This document shows, one piece after another, positions 50,720 through 59,283 of a DNA stretch of 64,000 nt. The first letter of the stretch is position 1. The number at the start of each line of letters is the position of its first letter. Under the pieces are notes generated by a model. It did not search any database and was not told the DNA's origin. It saw only the letters and a program-made list of their open reading frames with translations. The stretch is taken from positions 1,860,001 through 1,924,000 of the forward strand of contig JADKAF010000001.1 in assembly GCA_016719295.1 (NCBI GenBank), given 5' to 3'. This DNA comes from Planctomycetota bacterium (GTDB taxonomy: Bacteria > Planctomycetota > UBA1135 > JADKAF01). The position numbers and the translations under genes are program-made.

Positions 50720-53700
50720 ATGCCCATGATGCGATCGACCTTTCTCGTGCTCGCGCTGGCCTGCTGCGCGGTCGTGGCCTACTTCGGCCTCCTCGCCGCA
50801 CCCAACGCGGCGATCCACCTCGAGCGCGCGCGCCAGATCCTGCGCGAGCGCGCCGGAGACCCCTCGGCGCTCCCTGAGGCGCGCGCGTCCTTGGACCGCG
50901 CGATCACCACCGCACAGCGCGCCGGCCAGTCCGACGTCCTCCGCGATGCCCTGCTGCAGCGCGGCTCGATCCTGCATCACCTCGGAGCCTTCGAGCCCGC
51001 GCTGCGCGATTTCCAGACCGTGATCGCGCTCGATCCATCGAACGAGATCCAGACCGTTCTCGAGATCGTCAACACGCTGATCAACGCGGGACGGCGCTTC
51101 GAGAAGCTGGAGGCCTTCGATCGCGCCTTCGAGTTCCTGGATCAGGCCGCCCAGGCGACGGCGAGCCCCGTCGCCAAGCAGAACGGCAACCTCGCCGCCG
51201 CGCGCGCGCAGTGCCATGCAGCGCGCGCCGATGCGCGCCTGGAGCTCCTGCGCGACATCCTCCTGGCCCTGAACGACGGGAACGATCCGTCGCAGCGCGT
51301 CCGCATCCTCGAGGCGCTGTGCGCCGACCTCGAGGAAGGTCAGAGCGCCGAGCTCCTCCGTCAGAAGCTGTCGGGCAATCTCTCGGCCGCCGAGGAGCTC
51401 CGCCGCAAGGAGATCCTGAGCGGAGCGGAAGCCGTGCGCGAAGATCGCCGCGCCGCACTGCGCTTCCTGGAGGAGAGCGTCGCCGAGCGCCCTCAAGCAA
51501 CCAACCTCGCGCGCCTGCTGGAGCTCGCCACCGCCGCCGGACACTGGGAGCGCGTGCTCGACCTCGGCGCGCTCTTCGACCATCCGCGCGGTCCGCGGAT
51601 CCTCGGCGTCGGCATCAACCACCCCACGTATGAGATCGTCCCGTTCGCGCACGCGCGCGCGCTGCGCGCCGTGGGCCGACCGCTCGCCGCGCGCCGTGCC
51701 CTCGAGGCGTTCTTCGAGGCCTTCCCGAAGATCACCGCGCGCGAGATCTTCCTCGAGCACATCGACTTGCTCGCCGAGCTCGGCGAAGGCGCTCGCGTCC
51801 TCGAGCTGATCGAGCTGGTGCGCGCCGAGCCCCAGCAGATCCGCAATCCGCGCGTCGCGCGCGTCCTGCCGTTCTACGAAGGTCTCGGCTACGCCGGGGT
51901 GGGCGAGCTCGAGCGCGCTCGGGAGAGCCTGCTGCTCTTCCTCACGCAGGCCAATCCGCGCAGCGAGCCGAAGCGCTTGCCGCAGGCGCTGCTGCGCCTC
52001 GCCGCCATCTGCGAGGAGCTCGGCGATCCGGAACAAGCCAATCGCTACCAGGAGCGGCTGCTGCCCCTCCTCGAGAATCCAGCGCGCGTCTTCGCCGAGC
52101 TCGCACGGCGCGCGTTCGAACGCCAGCTCGAGTACGAGGAATCCTCGCGCCTGCTGCTCCGCGCCATGCAGGACGAGCCGCCGCTCGCGCTCGAGTGGAT
52201 GCCGCTGTGGCGCCGCATCGGGACGGCCTTCCTCAATCGCGCGGGAGTCGATCTCGAAGGCGCAGCGTCGCAGGCCATCAAGTCGACGAGCTTGCGCGCG
52301 GACCTCTTCGACCCGAGCGTTCTGTTCCTCGCGGCCGAGCACCTGGTGGATACGGAGCGTGCGCTCGAAGCGCTGCCGATGCTGCTGAATCTCTCGCAGC
52401 TCGCGCCCCGCCTCGCACCGGGGCAGCGCTTGCGCGCGAAGGCCTGGGCGCTGCTCGGGCATCACGGCCGCGCGATGAAGGCCTACCAGGAGTACCTGAC
52501 CCTCGTGCCCGGCGACGCGGCGGCCTGGCTCGAGCTGGAGACGCTGCTGTCCACCGCGAACGAGGATGCGAGCGAGGCCGAGCTCCGCGCCCTGCGCTTC
52601 CGCGCGCTGCGCGCGACGTTGCCCGAGCGCGGTGCGCTCGAGATCTCGCGCCGACTCATCGCGAACGGCGAGATCGAGCGCGCCCTCGAGATCGCGCGCA
52701 CGGCGCAGATCTCCGAGGAGCAGCGCGCCGAGCTGGCGGTGCTGCTCGCGCGAGCCATGGAGAGCTCGCGGCCGGCGGAGGCCCTCGCGCTGCTGGACGA
52801 GCTCTCCCCGGACGCGCCAGCCATCGGTGCCGCGCGGCTCCTCGCCCTGCGGCTCGCGCTGCGCTCGCGCGATTCCGCGGAGAGCCAGGCGGAGCGCATC
52901 GGCGAGCGCGTGCGGACCCTCCGCGGCACCCCGCTCCTGCCGCAGGAGGAGATCGCCCCCGCCGTGTGGGCGTTGATCGAGAGGGGTCACGGCGACGAAG
53001 CGCTGGAGCTCCTCGACTTGGTCGCGGCCGACTCCGACCAGCGCGGCTCGCAGTGGTACCGCCAGCAGAGCCTGGCGCTCGTCGAGCGCCGCGATTGGCG
53101 CCGCGCCGAGACCGCCCTCGATCGCGCCCTCGCCCGCGGCGACGCGGATGGCGTGTGCGCCGCCGTGGATCTCTTCCTCCTGCTCTCTTCGCAGCAGCGC
53201 CTCGAGGAAGCGCGCGAGCTCGTCGAGCTGGTGCGCAAGCTGCCGATCGCCGGAACGGCGCGCTTCCCACTCTGGATCGCCGTGCTGCGGGCCCTAGCGG
53301 GCGATTTCGCCGGAGCGAGCGCGGAGCTGGCGAGCACGCGCGCGGATGACCATCCCTTCGGCCCCGCGGCTCTGGCGGTGCAGCGACTCGCGCGCTTGGC
53401 CGGTGCGAAGGACGGAGCATCGAAGGAAGCGTCGTCCTCGGAGTCCGGAAGCTCCGCCCCGCATTGGATCGAGGCGCTCGAGCCGAACGAGCTCCTGCTC
53501 TTCCTCGAGGCCGTTCTGCTGCGCGAAGTCGGGCGACGCCCGACGAAGCTGCGCGCCGTCTCCGAGCACTTGCTGCTTCGCCACCCTCGAAGCGCGACGC
53601 TGCAGCTCTTCCTCGCCGAGGCGATGCTCGATCTCGGCGAGCACGAGAAGGTGCTGCCGCTGGTCCAGCTCGCGCTCGCGCTCTCTCCGGAGCTCGGTCC

Positions 53701-54889
53701 GGCGCTCGAGCTGTTGCAGCGAGCCGTGCGCGAAGTCGGCGATGCGGAGCAGCGCTGGCAGATCACGGCGCAGCGCCTCCATCACCTCTGTCAGCCGCCG
53801 GGTGGCGAGGACAGCCGCATCGCCGCGCTCGGCGAAGAGCTCCTGGCTCTGGATCGTCCGAACGAAGTCCTCACGGCGCTCTTCCAGCTCGGCGCGCGCG
53901 CCGAGCGTACCCCGCTGCTCCTCGCGCTCAGCGCTCGAGCCTGGAGCGCGCTCGACCAACCGGATCGCGCGCAGCGCCAAGTGCGCGAGATCTGGCTGCG
54001 CTTCGACGCGGCAGGTCAACGCGATGAGATCGCCCGCCTCGTCGGGCGCGAGTACCTGCGCGCGCTGCGTTCGAGCCAGCCGGTCGGCTGGACCGAGCTC
54101 GCGACCGCCGCCCCGCGACTCGGAGCCGTCTTCCCCAGCGATGTGCTCATCCAGACGCTCGCGGCCGAAGTCGATCTGCGCGCGATCGAGGCCGCCGCCA
54201 CGGCGGACGGAGGCGACGCGCGCATCGCGCAACGCCGAGCGGATCGGCTGGCCCGCCTGCAGGAGACGCTGCTGCAGACGAGCCAGAGCTTTCACGACGA
54301 CGGCGCGTCCGCGGCTTCGCGGCTGCTCGGCGCGCTGCGCGCCGGAGACCCTTCGCTCTACGAGAGAGTGCTCTGGTGCGAGATGTCGAAGCGCCCCGAG
54401 CTCTCGCAGCTCTGGCTCTGGCACGCCGAAGCGCTCGTCGCGCTGGACCGCGGGAGCGAGGTCGTGGAGGAATACCGCCTGATCGGCTGCTTCGAGACCA
54501 GCGCGGCCGCGATGGTCGGTCGATCGAAGCACCTCGCCCGTACGAGCTGGGACGAGACCGAGGCACAGAAGATCCTGGCCGAGCTGGAGCGGCTCGGCCT
54601 CCCAGCGGGAGACGATCAGCGCGCGGCGATGCTCGCCTCTCGCCTCTGGCTCCTCGAAGCCATGGGTCGGGCGACCGAAGCCTGGGAGCTCCTGCGAGCC
54701 TCGGGAATCGAGCCAGAGAGCAGCTCTGAGTTGCGCGAAGCGGGCGTGCGAGCGGCGATGTCGAGCGGCGAGCCGCAAGCGCTGAAGGAGGCTGCCGCCC
54801 TCGCTTTCGCCCCGAACGGCGAGCCGGCGCTCGCCTCTCCGCTGCTCTCACGAGTCTTGAAGAGGACGGTCGAAGCGCTGCCGCGCTGA
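50720..54889 (+). CDS. 1389-residue TPR-repeat protein, exported or membrane-anchored
   Basis: 1389 residues. One N-terminal hydrophobic segment (about 5-28, STFLVLALACCAVVAYFGLL) followed almost entirely by helical-pair repeats of TPR and similar kind (RDALLQRGSILHHLGAFEPALRDF, RALRAVGRPLAARRALEAFF, LFLAEAMLDLGEHEKVLPLV). Such solenoids scaffold protein complexes. It follows the sigma-54 activator on the same strand by 52 bases and may be its target or partner. I recognise no enzymatic domain. Confidence 0.85.
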   Translation: MPMMRSTFLVLALACCAVVAYFGLLAAPNAAIHLERARQILRERAGDPSALPEARASLDRAITTAQRAGQSDVLRDALLQRGSILHHLGAFEPALRDFQTVIALDPSNEIQTVLEIVNTLINAGRRFEKLEAFDRAFEFLDQAAQATASPVAKQNGNLAAARAQCHAARADARLELLRDILLALNDGNDPSQRVRILEALCADLEEGQSAELLRQKLSGNLSAAEELRRKEILSGAEAVREDRRAALRFLEESVAERPQATNLARLLELATAAGHWERVLDLGALFDHPRGPRILGVGINHPTYEIVPFAHARALRAVGRPLAARRALEAFFEAFPKITAREIFLEHIDLLAELGEGARVLELIELVRAEPQQIRNPRVARVLPFYEGLGYAGVGELERARESLLLFLTQANPRSEPKRLPQALLRLAAICEELGDPEQANRYQERLLPLLENPARVFAELARRAFERQLEYEESSRLLLRAMQDEPPLALEWMPLWRRIGTAFLNRAGVDLEGAASQAIKSTSLRADLFDPSVLFLAAEHLVDTERALEALPMLLNLSQLAPRLAPGQRLRAKAWALLGHHGRAMKAYQEYLTLVPGDAAAWLELETLLSTANEDASEAELRALRFRALRATLPERGALEISRRLIANGEIERALEIARTAQISEEQRAELAVLLARAMESSRPAEALALLDELSPDAPAIGAARLLALRLALRSRDSAESQAERIGERVRTLRGTPLLPQEEIAPAVWALIERGHGDEALELLDLVAADSDQRGSQWYRQQSLALVERRDWRRAETALDRALARGDADGVCAAVDLFLLLSSQQRLEEARELVELVRKLPIAGTARFPLWIAVLRALAGDFAGASAELASTRADDHPFGPAALAVQRLARLAGAKDGASKEASSSESGSSAPHWIEALEPNELLLFLEAVLLREVGRRPTKLRAVSEHLLLRHPRSATLQLFLAEAMLDLGEHEKVLPLVQLALALSPELGPALELLQRAVREVGDAEQRWQITAQRLHHLCQPPGGEDSRIAALGEELLALDRPNEVLTALFQLGARAERTPLLLALSARAWSALDQPDRAQRQVREIWLRFDAAGQRDEIARLVGREYLRALRSSQPVGWTELATAAPRLGAVFPSDVLIQTLAAEVDLRAIEAAATADGGDARIAQRRADRLARLQETLLQTSQSFHDDGASAASRLLGALRAGDPSLYERVLWCEMSKRPELSQLWLWHAEALVALDRGSEVVEEYRLIGCFETSAAAMVGRSKHLARTSWDETEAQKILAELERLGLPAGDDQRAAMLASRLWLLEAMGRATEAWELLRASGIEPESSSELREAGVRAAMSSGEPQALKEAAALAFAPNGEPALASPLLSRVLKRTVEALPR

Positions 54890-54972
54890 AGCTCTCGACG
54901 AGGCGTTCCTGCTACCATGCGTCGGCGCCGAGCGCTGTTCGCCGCCCGCCCCTTTCGATCTCGGAGCCGCTC

Positions 54973-56151
54973 TTGCCCTCGCCGCGCTGGCGTTCTTGCC
55001 CCTCGTGTCGCGCGCTGCTCGATCCGCAGAGCGCGAGCTGCGTCTACTGCGGAGCACCGCTGACCGGCGAGCGCCGGGCGCGGAGCGCGGAGGCTCCTCC
55101 CGACATCGACGAGGCGCGCGAGCGCTTCCCCGTGACCCGCGCCATCACGGCGCTGCTCGTCGCGATCTACGCCGCGCAGCTCGCGCTGCAGATGCTGCTC
55201 TACGGAGAGCCGCCGGAGATCCGCGGGCTCTTCGCGTTCCTCGCGCCTTCCGATCGCGCGCAGGTGCTCTTCTGCGGCCTGCCTCCTCAAGCGAGCGAAC
55301 CCTGGTATCTCGGCGCCTGGAGCTACGTACTCTCGAGCTTCTCTCACGCGGGCCTACTGCACCTCGGCTTCAACCTCTCCGCGTTCGCGGTCCTCGGGCG
55401 GCGCGTCGAGAGCGCGCTCGGCGGCGGCTTCGCGCTGCTGCTGATCGGCGTGGGCTCGCTCTCGCTGGCCCTCGCTCCGCTCCTGCAGCCAGGAGGGCAC
55501 ATCGGCTTCTCGGGGGTCGCGTGCGCGTTCCTCGGCGCGGTGCTCGTCCACGCGCGCCTCACGCGCGATGAGATGGTCGTGCAGATCGCCAAGCACTGGA
55601 CGATCAGCATGGCGATCTGGAGCCTGATGCCCGGCGTCTCGTGGGCCGGCCACCTCGCGGGATTCGCTCTCGGAGCGCTGCTCACCGCGCTCTGGCTCGC
55701 GCCGATGGCGCGCGCGCTGCGCTCGCGAAGAGCCCGCCGCGCCGCGGGCGCCCTCTCCGCCGTCGCGCTGCTCGCCTGCGTCGCGCTCCATCTGCGCGAA
55801 GCGCTGCCCGCGCTGCGCTACCGCAAGTTCAACCTGGTCGACGAGCTGGCGGTGCGCCTCTACAACGACCTCTCCGAGGGCCGCTCCGATCGCTCATGGG
55901 CCGAGGCCGCGCTACGCGATCTGGATCAGATCGGTCCGCTCCCCGGGCCGTGGCAGGAGCTCGGCGGCGCGCTCGCGACGAACCTGGACGCCCTGGATGC
56001 GACGGAGCGCAGCCCCGAGGAGCGGCGCCGCGCGACCCAGGGCCTGGTGCGATCGATCGATACGTGGATCGAGGAGCGCAAGCGCTACCTCACGCGGCTG
56101 AGCTCGGTGCTCTGCGTCGAGCCCCTGCGCCACGTGCGAGAGCGCGCGTGA
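54973..56151 (+). CDS. Rhomboid-family intramembrane protease with N-terminal zinc ribbon
   Basis: 392 residues from TTG 54973 (GGAG seven bases upstream). A zinc ribbon uses C9, C12, C23 and C26. The rhomboid core (about 55-260) has HLGFNLSAF (structural His), the catalytic Ser180 in GFSG and His227 in WAGHLAG. A final membrane helix (about 257-275) and a soluble helical domain of about 115 residues follow. Rhomboids cleave membrane proteins within the bilayer. The stop overlaps the next permease start as GTGA, so the protease is produced together with an ABC exporter. Confidence 0.88.
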   Translation: MPSPRWRSCPSCRALLDPQSASCVYCGAPLTGERRARSAEAPPDIDEARERFPVTRAITALLVAIYAAQLALQMLLYGEPPEIRGLFAFLAPSDRAQVLFCGLPPQASEPWYLGAWSYVLSSFSHAGLLHLGFNLSAFAVLGRRVESALGGGFALLLIGVGSLSLALAPLLQPGGHIGFSGVACAFLGAVLVHARLTRDEMVVQIAKHWTISMAIWSLMPGVSWAGHLAGFALGALLTALWLAPMARALRSRRARRAAGALSAVALLACVALHLREALPALRYRKFNLVDELAVRLYNDLSEGRSDRSWAEAALRDLDQIGPLPGPWQELGGALATNLDALDATERSPEERRRATQGLVRSIDTWIEERKRYLTRLSSVLCVEPLRHVRERA

Positions 56152-57245
56152 GCCTGGCCCTCCGCAACCTCTCTCGCCGACCGCTGCGCTCGAGCCTGGC
56201 ACTCTGCGGCGTCGCGATCGGCGTCGCGGCCTACGTGGCTCTCGTCTCGATCGCCGACGGCTTCGTGGTGACGCTGACGCGCATCGGCCAGCTCGGCCAA
56301 CCCGATCTCGTCGTGCAGACCCGCGGTGTCGTGGACCCGATCCTGAGCGCGATTCCCGAGCCCGTGCTGATCGAGCTGCGCGCGGATCCCGCGCTCGCGG
56401 AGGTCGATACCTACGCGACGCATGTCGCGCGACAACGCGCGCAGCCGTTCTTCCTGGTCTTCGGCCTCGCCGCGGGCGGCGCGAGCTGGCGCTCGTGCCG
56501 CATCGAGGAAGGTGCTGCGCCGCGCACGGGAGAACGCGAGGTGCTGATCGGCCGGCTGGCCGCGGAGCGCCTGGAGGTCGCGCTCGGAGGCGAGCTCGAG
56601 GCGAGCGGCGGCGCGCTGCGGGTCTGCGGCATCTTCTCCTCGACCAACGCGCTGCTGGCGGGCTCGGCGGTGACAACCGCCGAGCAGCATCACGCGCTCT
56701 TCCCCGATCGCCCGCTGGCGCAGCTCGCGTTCCTGCACTTCGCTCCGCAGATCGATCGCCGCGCGTGGCGCGCGCGCTTCGAGGAGCGCCATGCCACCCT
56801 GCAGACGCTCGAGCCTTCGCGCTTCACCGATGCCTACCCCGAGCTCGATCTCGGCCGGCAGCTCGCGCGCGCCGTCTCGTGGATCGCGTGCCTCGCGGCG
56901 GCCATCGGCGTCCTGAACACGATGATGATGAACGTGCTCGAGCGCACGCGGGAGATCGGCACCTTGCTCGCGATCGGCTGGACGCGCGCGCGCGTGCTGC
57001 GAATGATCCTCGCCGAAGGGCTCGTCCTCGCGCTCCTCGGTGGCGCCGCGGGTCTCGCGCTCGGCGCGCTCGGCGCGCAGATCACCGTGGCGTGGCTGGA
57101 CTGGGTGCTCGTCACCGCGCAGCTTCGTACGCGCACGCTCCTCGAGGGCGGCGCGCTGGCGCTCGTGCTGGGAGTGCTCGGCTCGCTCGTGCCCGCGCTG
57201 CGCGCCGCGCGCCTCGCTCCGTCGGAGGCGCTGCGCTATGAGTGA
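56148..57245 (+). CDS. FtsX/MacB-like ABC permease
   Basis: 365 residues from GTG 56148. Helix about 13-32 (SSLALCGVAIGVAAYVALVS), periplasmic domain about 35-240, then three helices (WIACLAAAIGVLNTMMM, ILAEGLVLALLGGAAGLALG, LLEGGALALVLGVLGSLVPA). It contains LERTREIGTLLAIG and ends in EALRYE, the coupling and C-terminal signature of MacB/LolC permeases. It works with the ATPase overlapping its end by eight bases. No membrane-fusion partner is nearby. Confidence 0.88.
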   Translation: MSLALRNLSRRPLRSSLALCGVAIGVAAYVALVSIADGFVVTLTRIGQLGQPDLVVQTRGVVDPILSAIPEPVLIELRADPALAEVDTYATHVARQRAQPFFLVFGLAAGGASWRSCRIEEGAAPRTGEREVLIGRLAAERLEVALGGELEASGGALRVCGIFSSTNALLAGSAVTTAEQHHALFPDRPLAQLAFLHFAPQIDRRAWRARFEERHATLQTLEPSRFTDAYPELDLGRQLARAVSWIACLAAAIGVLNTMMMNVLERTREIGTLLAIGWTRARVLRMILAEGLVLALLGGAAGLALGALGAQITVAWLDWVLVTAQLRTRTLLEGGALALVLGVLGSLVPALRAARLAPSEALRYE

Positions 57246-57906
57246 GGTGCCGCAGCTCGAGCTCCGCGGCGTCGCGAAGTCCTATGAAGGCGGCCGCGTG
57301 CGCGCGCTCCGCGGCGTCGATCTCGTCGTGGCGCGCGGCGAGAGCCTGGCGATCGTCGGTCCCTCGGGCAGCGGCAAGTCGACCTTGCTCGCCGTGCTCG
57401 GGACCCTGGAGCGCCCCGACGCGGGCGAGGTGCTGCTCGCCGGTCGGTCGGTGTGGTCCGCCGGAAGCGATCTCGCCGCCGTGCGCGCGCTCGAGCTCGG
57501 CTTCGTGTTCCAGCTCTACAACCTGGTGCCGGTGCTGAGCGCGCGCGAGAACGTCGAGCTCGCGCTGCACGGGCGGGTCGCCGCGCGCGCCGAGCGCCGT
57601 CGACGCGCGCTCGACTGGCTCGAGCGACTCGGGCTCGGGGATCGCGCGGAGGCCCGAGCCAGCGTGCTCTCCGGCGGCGAGCGTCAGCGCGTCGCGCTGG
57701 CGCGCGCCTTGGTGAACGATCCGCCGCTGCTCCTCGCCGACGAGCCGACGGGCGCCCTCGACCGCGCGAGCGGGCAGCACTTGCTCGCCGAGCTGCGCCA
57801 GCTCGTGCGCGAGCGCGGGAAGACCTTGGTGCTCGTGACCCACGACCCCGCGGTCGCCGAGGCCTGCGACCGACGCGCGCGCCTCGTCGACGGCGCCTTC
57901 GCCTGA
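57238..57906 (+). CDS. MacB/LolD-type ABC transporter ATPase
   Basis: 222 residues. Walker A GPSGSGKST, Q-loop FVFQLYNLVPVL, signature LSGGERQRVA, Walker B LLLADEPTGALD and H-loop VTHDP. NLVPVLSARENVELAL and PTGALDRASG place it in the MacB/LolD/FtsE group. The ATG lies inside the last codons of the permease gene. Together with the rhomboid gene it forms a three-gene operon for export or processing of envelope proteins. Confidence 0.9.
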   Translation: MSEVPQLELRGVAKSYEGGRVRALRGVDLVVARGESLAIVGPSGSGKSTLLAVLGTLERPDAGEVLLAGRSVWSAGSDLAAVRALELGFVFQLYNLVPVLSARENVELALHGRVAARAERRRRALDWLERLGLGDRAEARASVLSGGERQRVALARALVNDPPLLLADEPTGALDRASGQHLLAELRQLVRERGKTLVLVTHDPAVAEACDRRARLVDGAFA

Positions 57907-58032
57907 GCGCGCGGCCGCTGCGGCGAGAGTGAACAGGCACCAGTTCTTCGGCGCCGCGCGCGGAACGCTCGACGCGAGCCGCGCCGTCTGGTGAACTCAC
58001 GCGCGTTGGCTCGCCTCCCGAGGATGCTCCCG

Positions 58033-59157
58033 ATGAAACGAGTGCGCATCGCGATGATCGGCTATCGGTTCATGGGCCGCGTGCACGCGCACGCGTACCG
58101 AACCGTGCACCACTTCTTCCCCGACTGCCCCGAGCCCGAGCTCGCCCTGCTGGTCGGCCGCGACGAGGCCGCGCTGAAGCAAGCGGCGCAGCAGCTCGGC
58201 TTCAAGCGCTGGACGACGGACTGGCGGGCTGCCGTGCAGGATCCGCAGATCGACGCGGTCGACATCTCCTCCACCGGCAACAATCACTGCGAGGTGGCGC
58301 TCGCCGCCGCGGCCGCCAAGAAGCATGTGATCTGCGAGAAGCCGCTCGCCAACACGCTGCCCGAGGCGCGCGAGATGGTGCTCGCAGTGGAGCGCGCGGG
58401 CATCACGAACATGACCGCGTTCAACTACCGCCGCGTTCCGGCGGTGTCGTTCGCGAAGCGGATGATCGAGGAAGGGCGCCTCGGGCGCATCTACCACTTC
58501 CGCGCGCGCTACCTGCAGGACTGGATCCTCGATCCGCAGTTCCCGCTCGTCTGGCGCCTGCAAGCGGACCAAGCGGGCTCGGGGCCGCACGGCGACCTCA
58601 ACGCGCATCTCATCGATCTCTCGCGCTACCTGGTCGGAGAGATCGAGAGCGTCTGCGGTATGAAGGAGACCTTCATCCACGAGCGCCCCACGGTCGACGG
58701 CAAGGCCCGCGCCAAGGTGAGCGTCGAGGACGCGGCGCTCTTCCTCGCGCGCTTCCAAGGCGGAGCGCTCGGCAGCTTCGAGGCGACGCGCTTCGCCGCG
58801 GGCCGCAAGAACCATCTCACGTGGGAGATCAACGGCGAGAAGGGCTCGCTCGAGTTCGACCTGGAGCGCTTGAACGAGCTGCGCTTCTACTCCGAGGAGG
58901 ATCGCGGCACCGAGCGCGGCTTCCGGCGCATCTACGTGACCGAGGGCCAGCATCCCTATGTCGCCGCCTGGTGGCCGCCGGGACACATCCTCGGCTACGA
59001 GCACACCTTCACCCACGAGGTGCTCGACTTCCTGCGCGCCGTGCGCGACGGCAAGCCCGTCGCCCCCGACTTCCGCGATGGCCTGCGCTGTCAGGCGGTG
59101 CTCGACGCGGTGCTGCGCTCGACCTCGACCGGTGGCTGGGAGCATCCCGAGGCCTGA
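58033..59157 (+). CDS. Gfo/Idh/MocA-family sugar oxidoreductase
   Basis: 374 residues. NAD(P)-dependent dehydrogenase or isomerase acting on sugars or inositols. The Rossmann start is IAMIGYRFMGRVHAHA, then DISSTGNNHCEVAL, CEKPLANTLPEA with the conserved EKP, and the catalytic region GDLNAHLIDLSRYL. The start at 58033 has AGGA about nine bases upstream; other ATGs lie nine bases or more ahead. It neighbours a GH172 enzyme and a sugar isomerase, so breakdown of a carbohydrate is likely. Confidence 0.88.
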   Translation: MKRVRIAMIGYRFMGRVHAHAYRTVHHFFPDCPEPELALLVGRDEAALKQAAQQLGFKRWTTDWRAAVQDPQIDAVDISSTGNNHCEVALAAAAAKKHVICEKPLANTLPEAREMVLAVERAGITNMTAFNYRRVPAVSFAKRMIEEGRLGRIYHFRARYLQDWILDPQFPLVWRLQADQAGSGPHGDLNAHLIDLSRYLVGEIESVCGMKETFIHERPTVDGKARAKVSVEDAALFLARFQGGALGSFEATRFAAGRKNHLTWEINGEKGSLEFDLERLNELRFYSEEDRGTERGFRRIYVTEGQHPYVAAWWPPGHILGYEHTFTHEVLDFLRAVRDGKPVAPDFRDGLRCQAVLDAVLRSTSTGGWEHPEA

Positions 59158-59283
59158 GCCTCGCCGCGATCCCGTCTCCGCGACCGCTTCGGAGATTGCG
59201 GCCTCCTCGGGGCTACCAGTCCCGAGGCGGTCGCCTATAGTTGGGAGCCCCACCCGCTACGAACTCCCCTCGGCACCCCTCCG

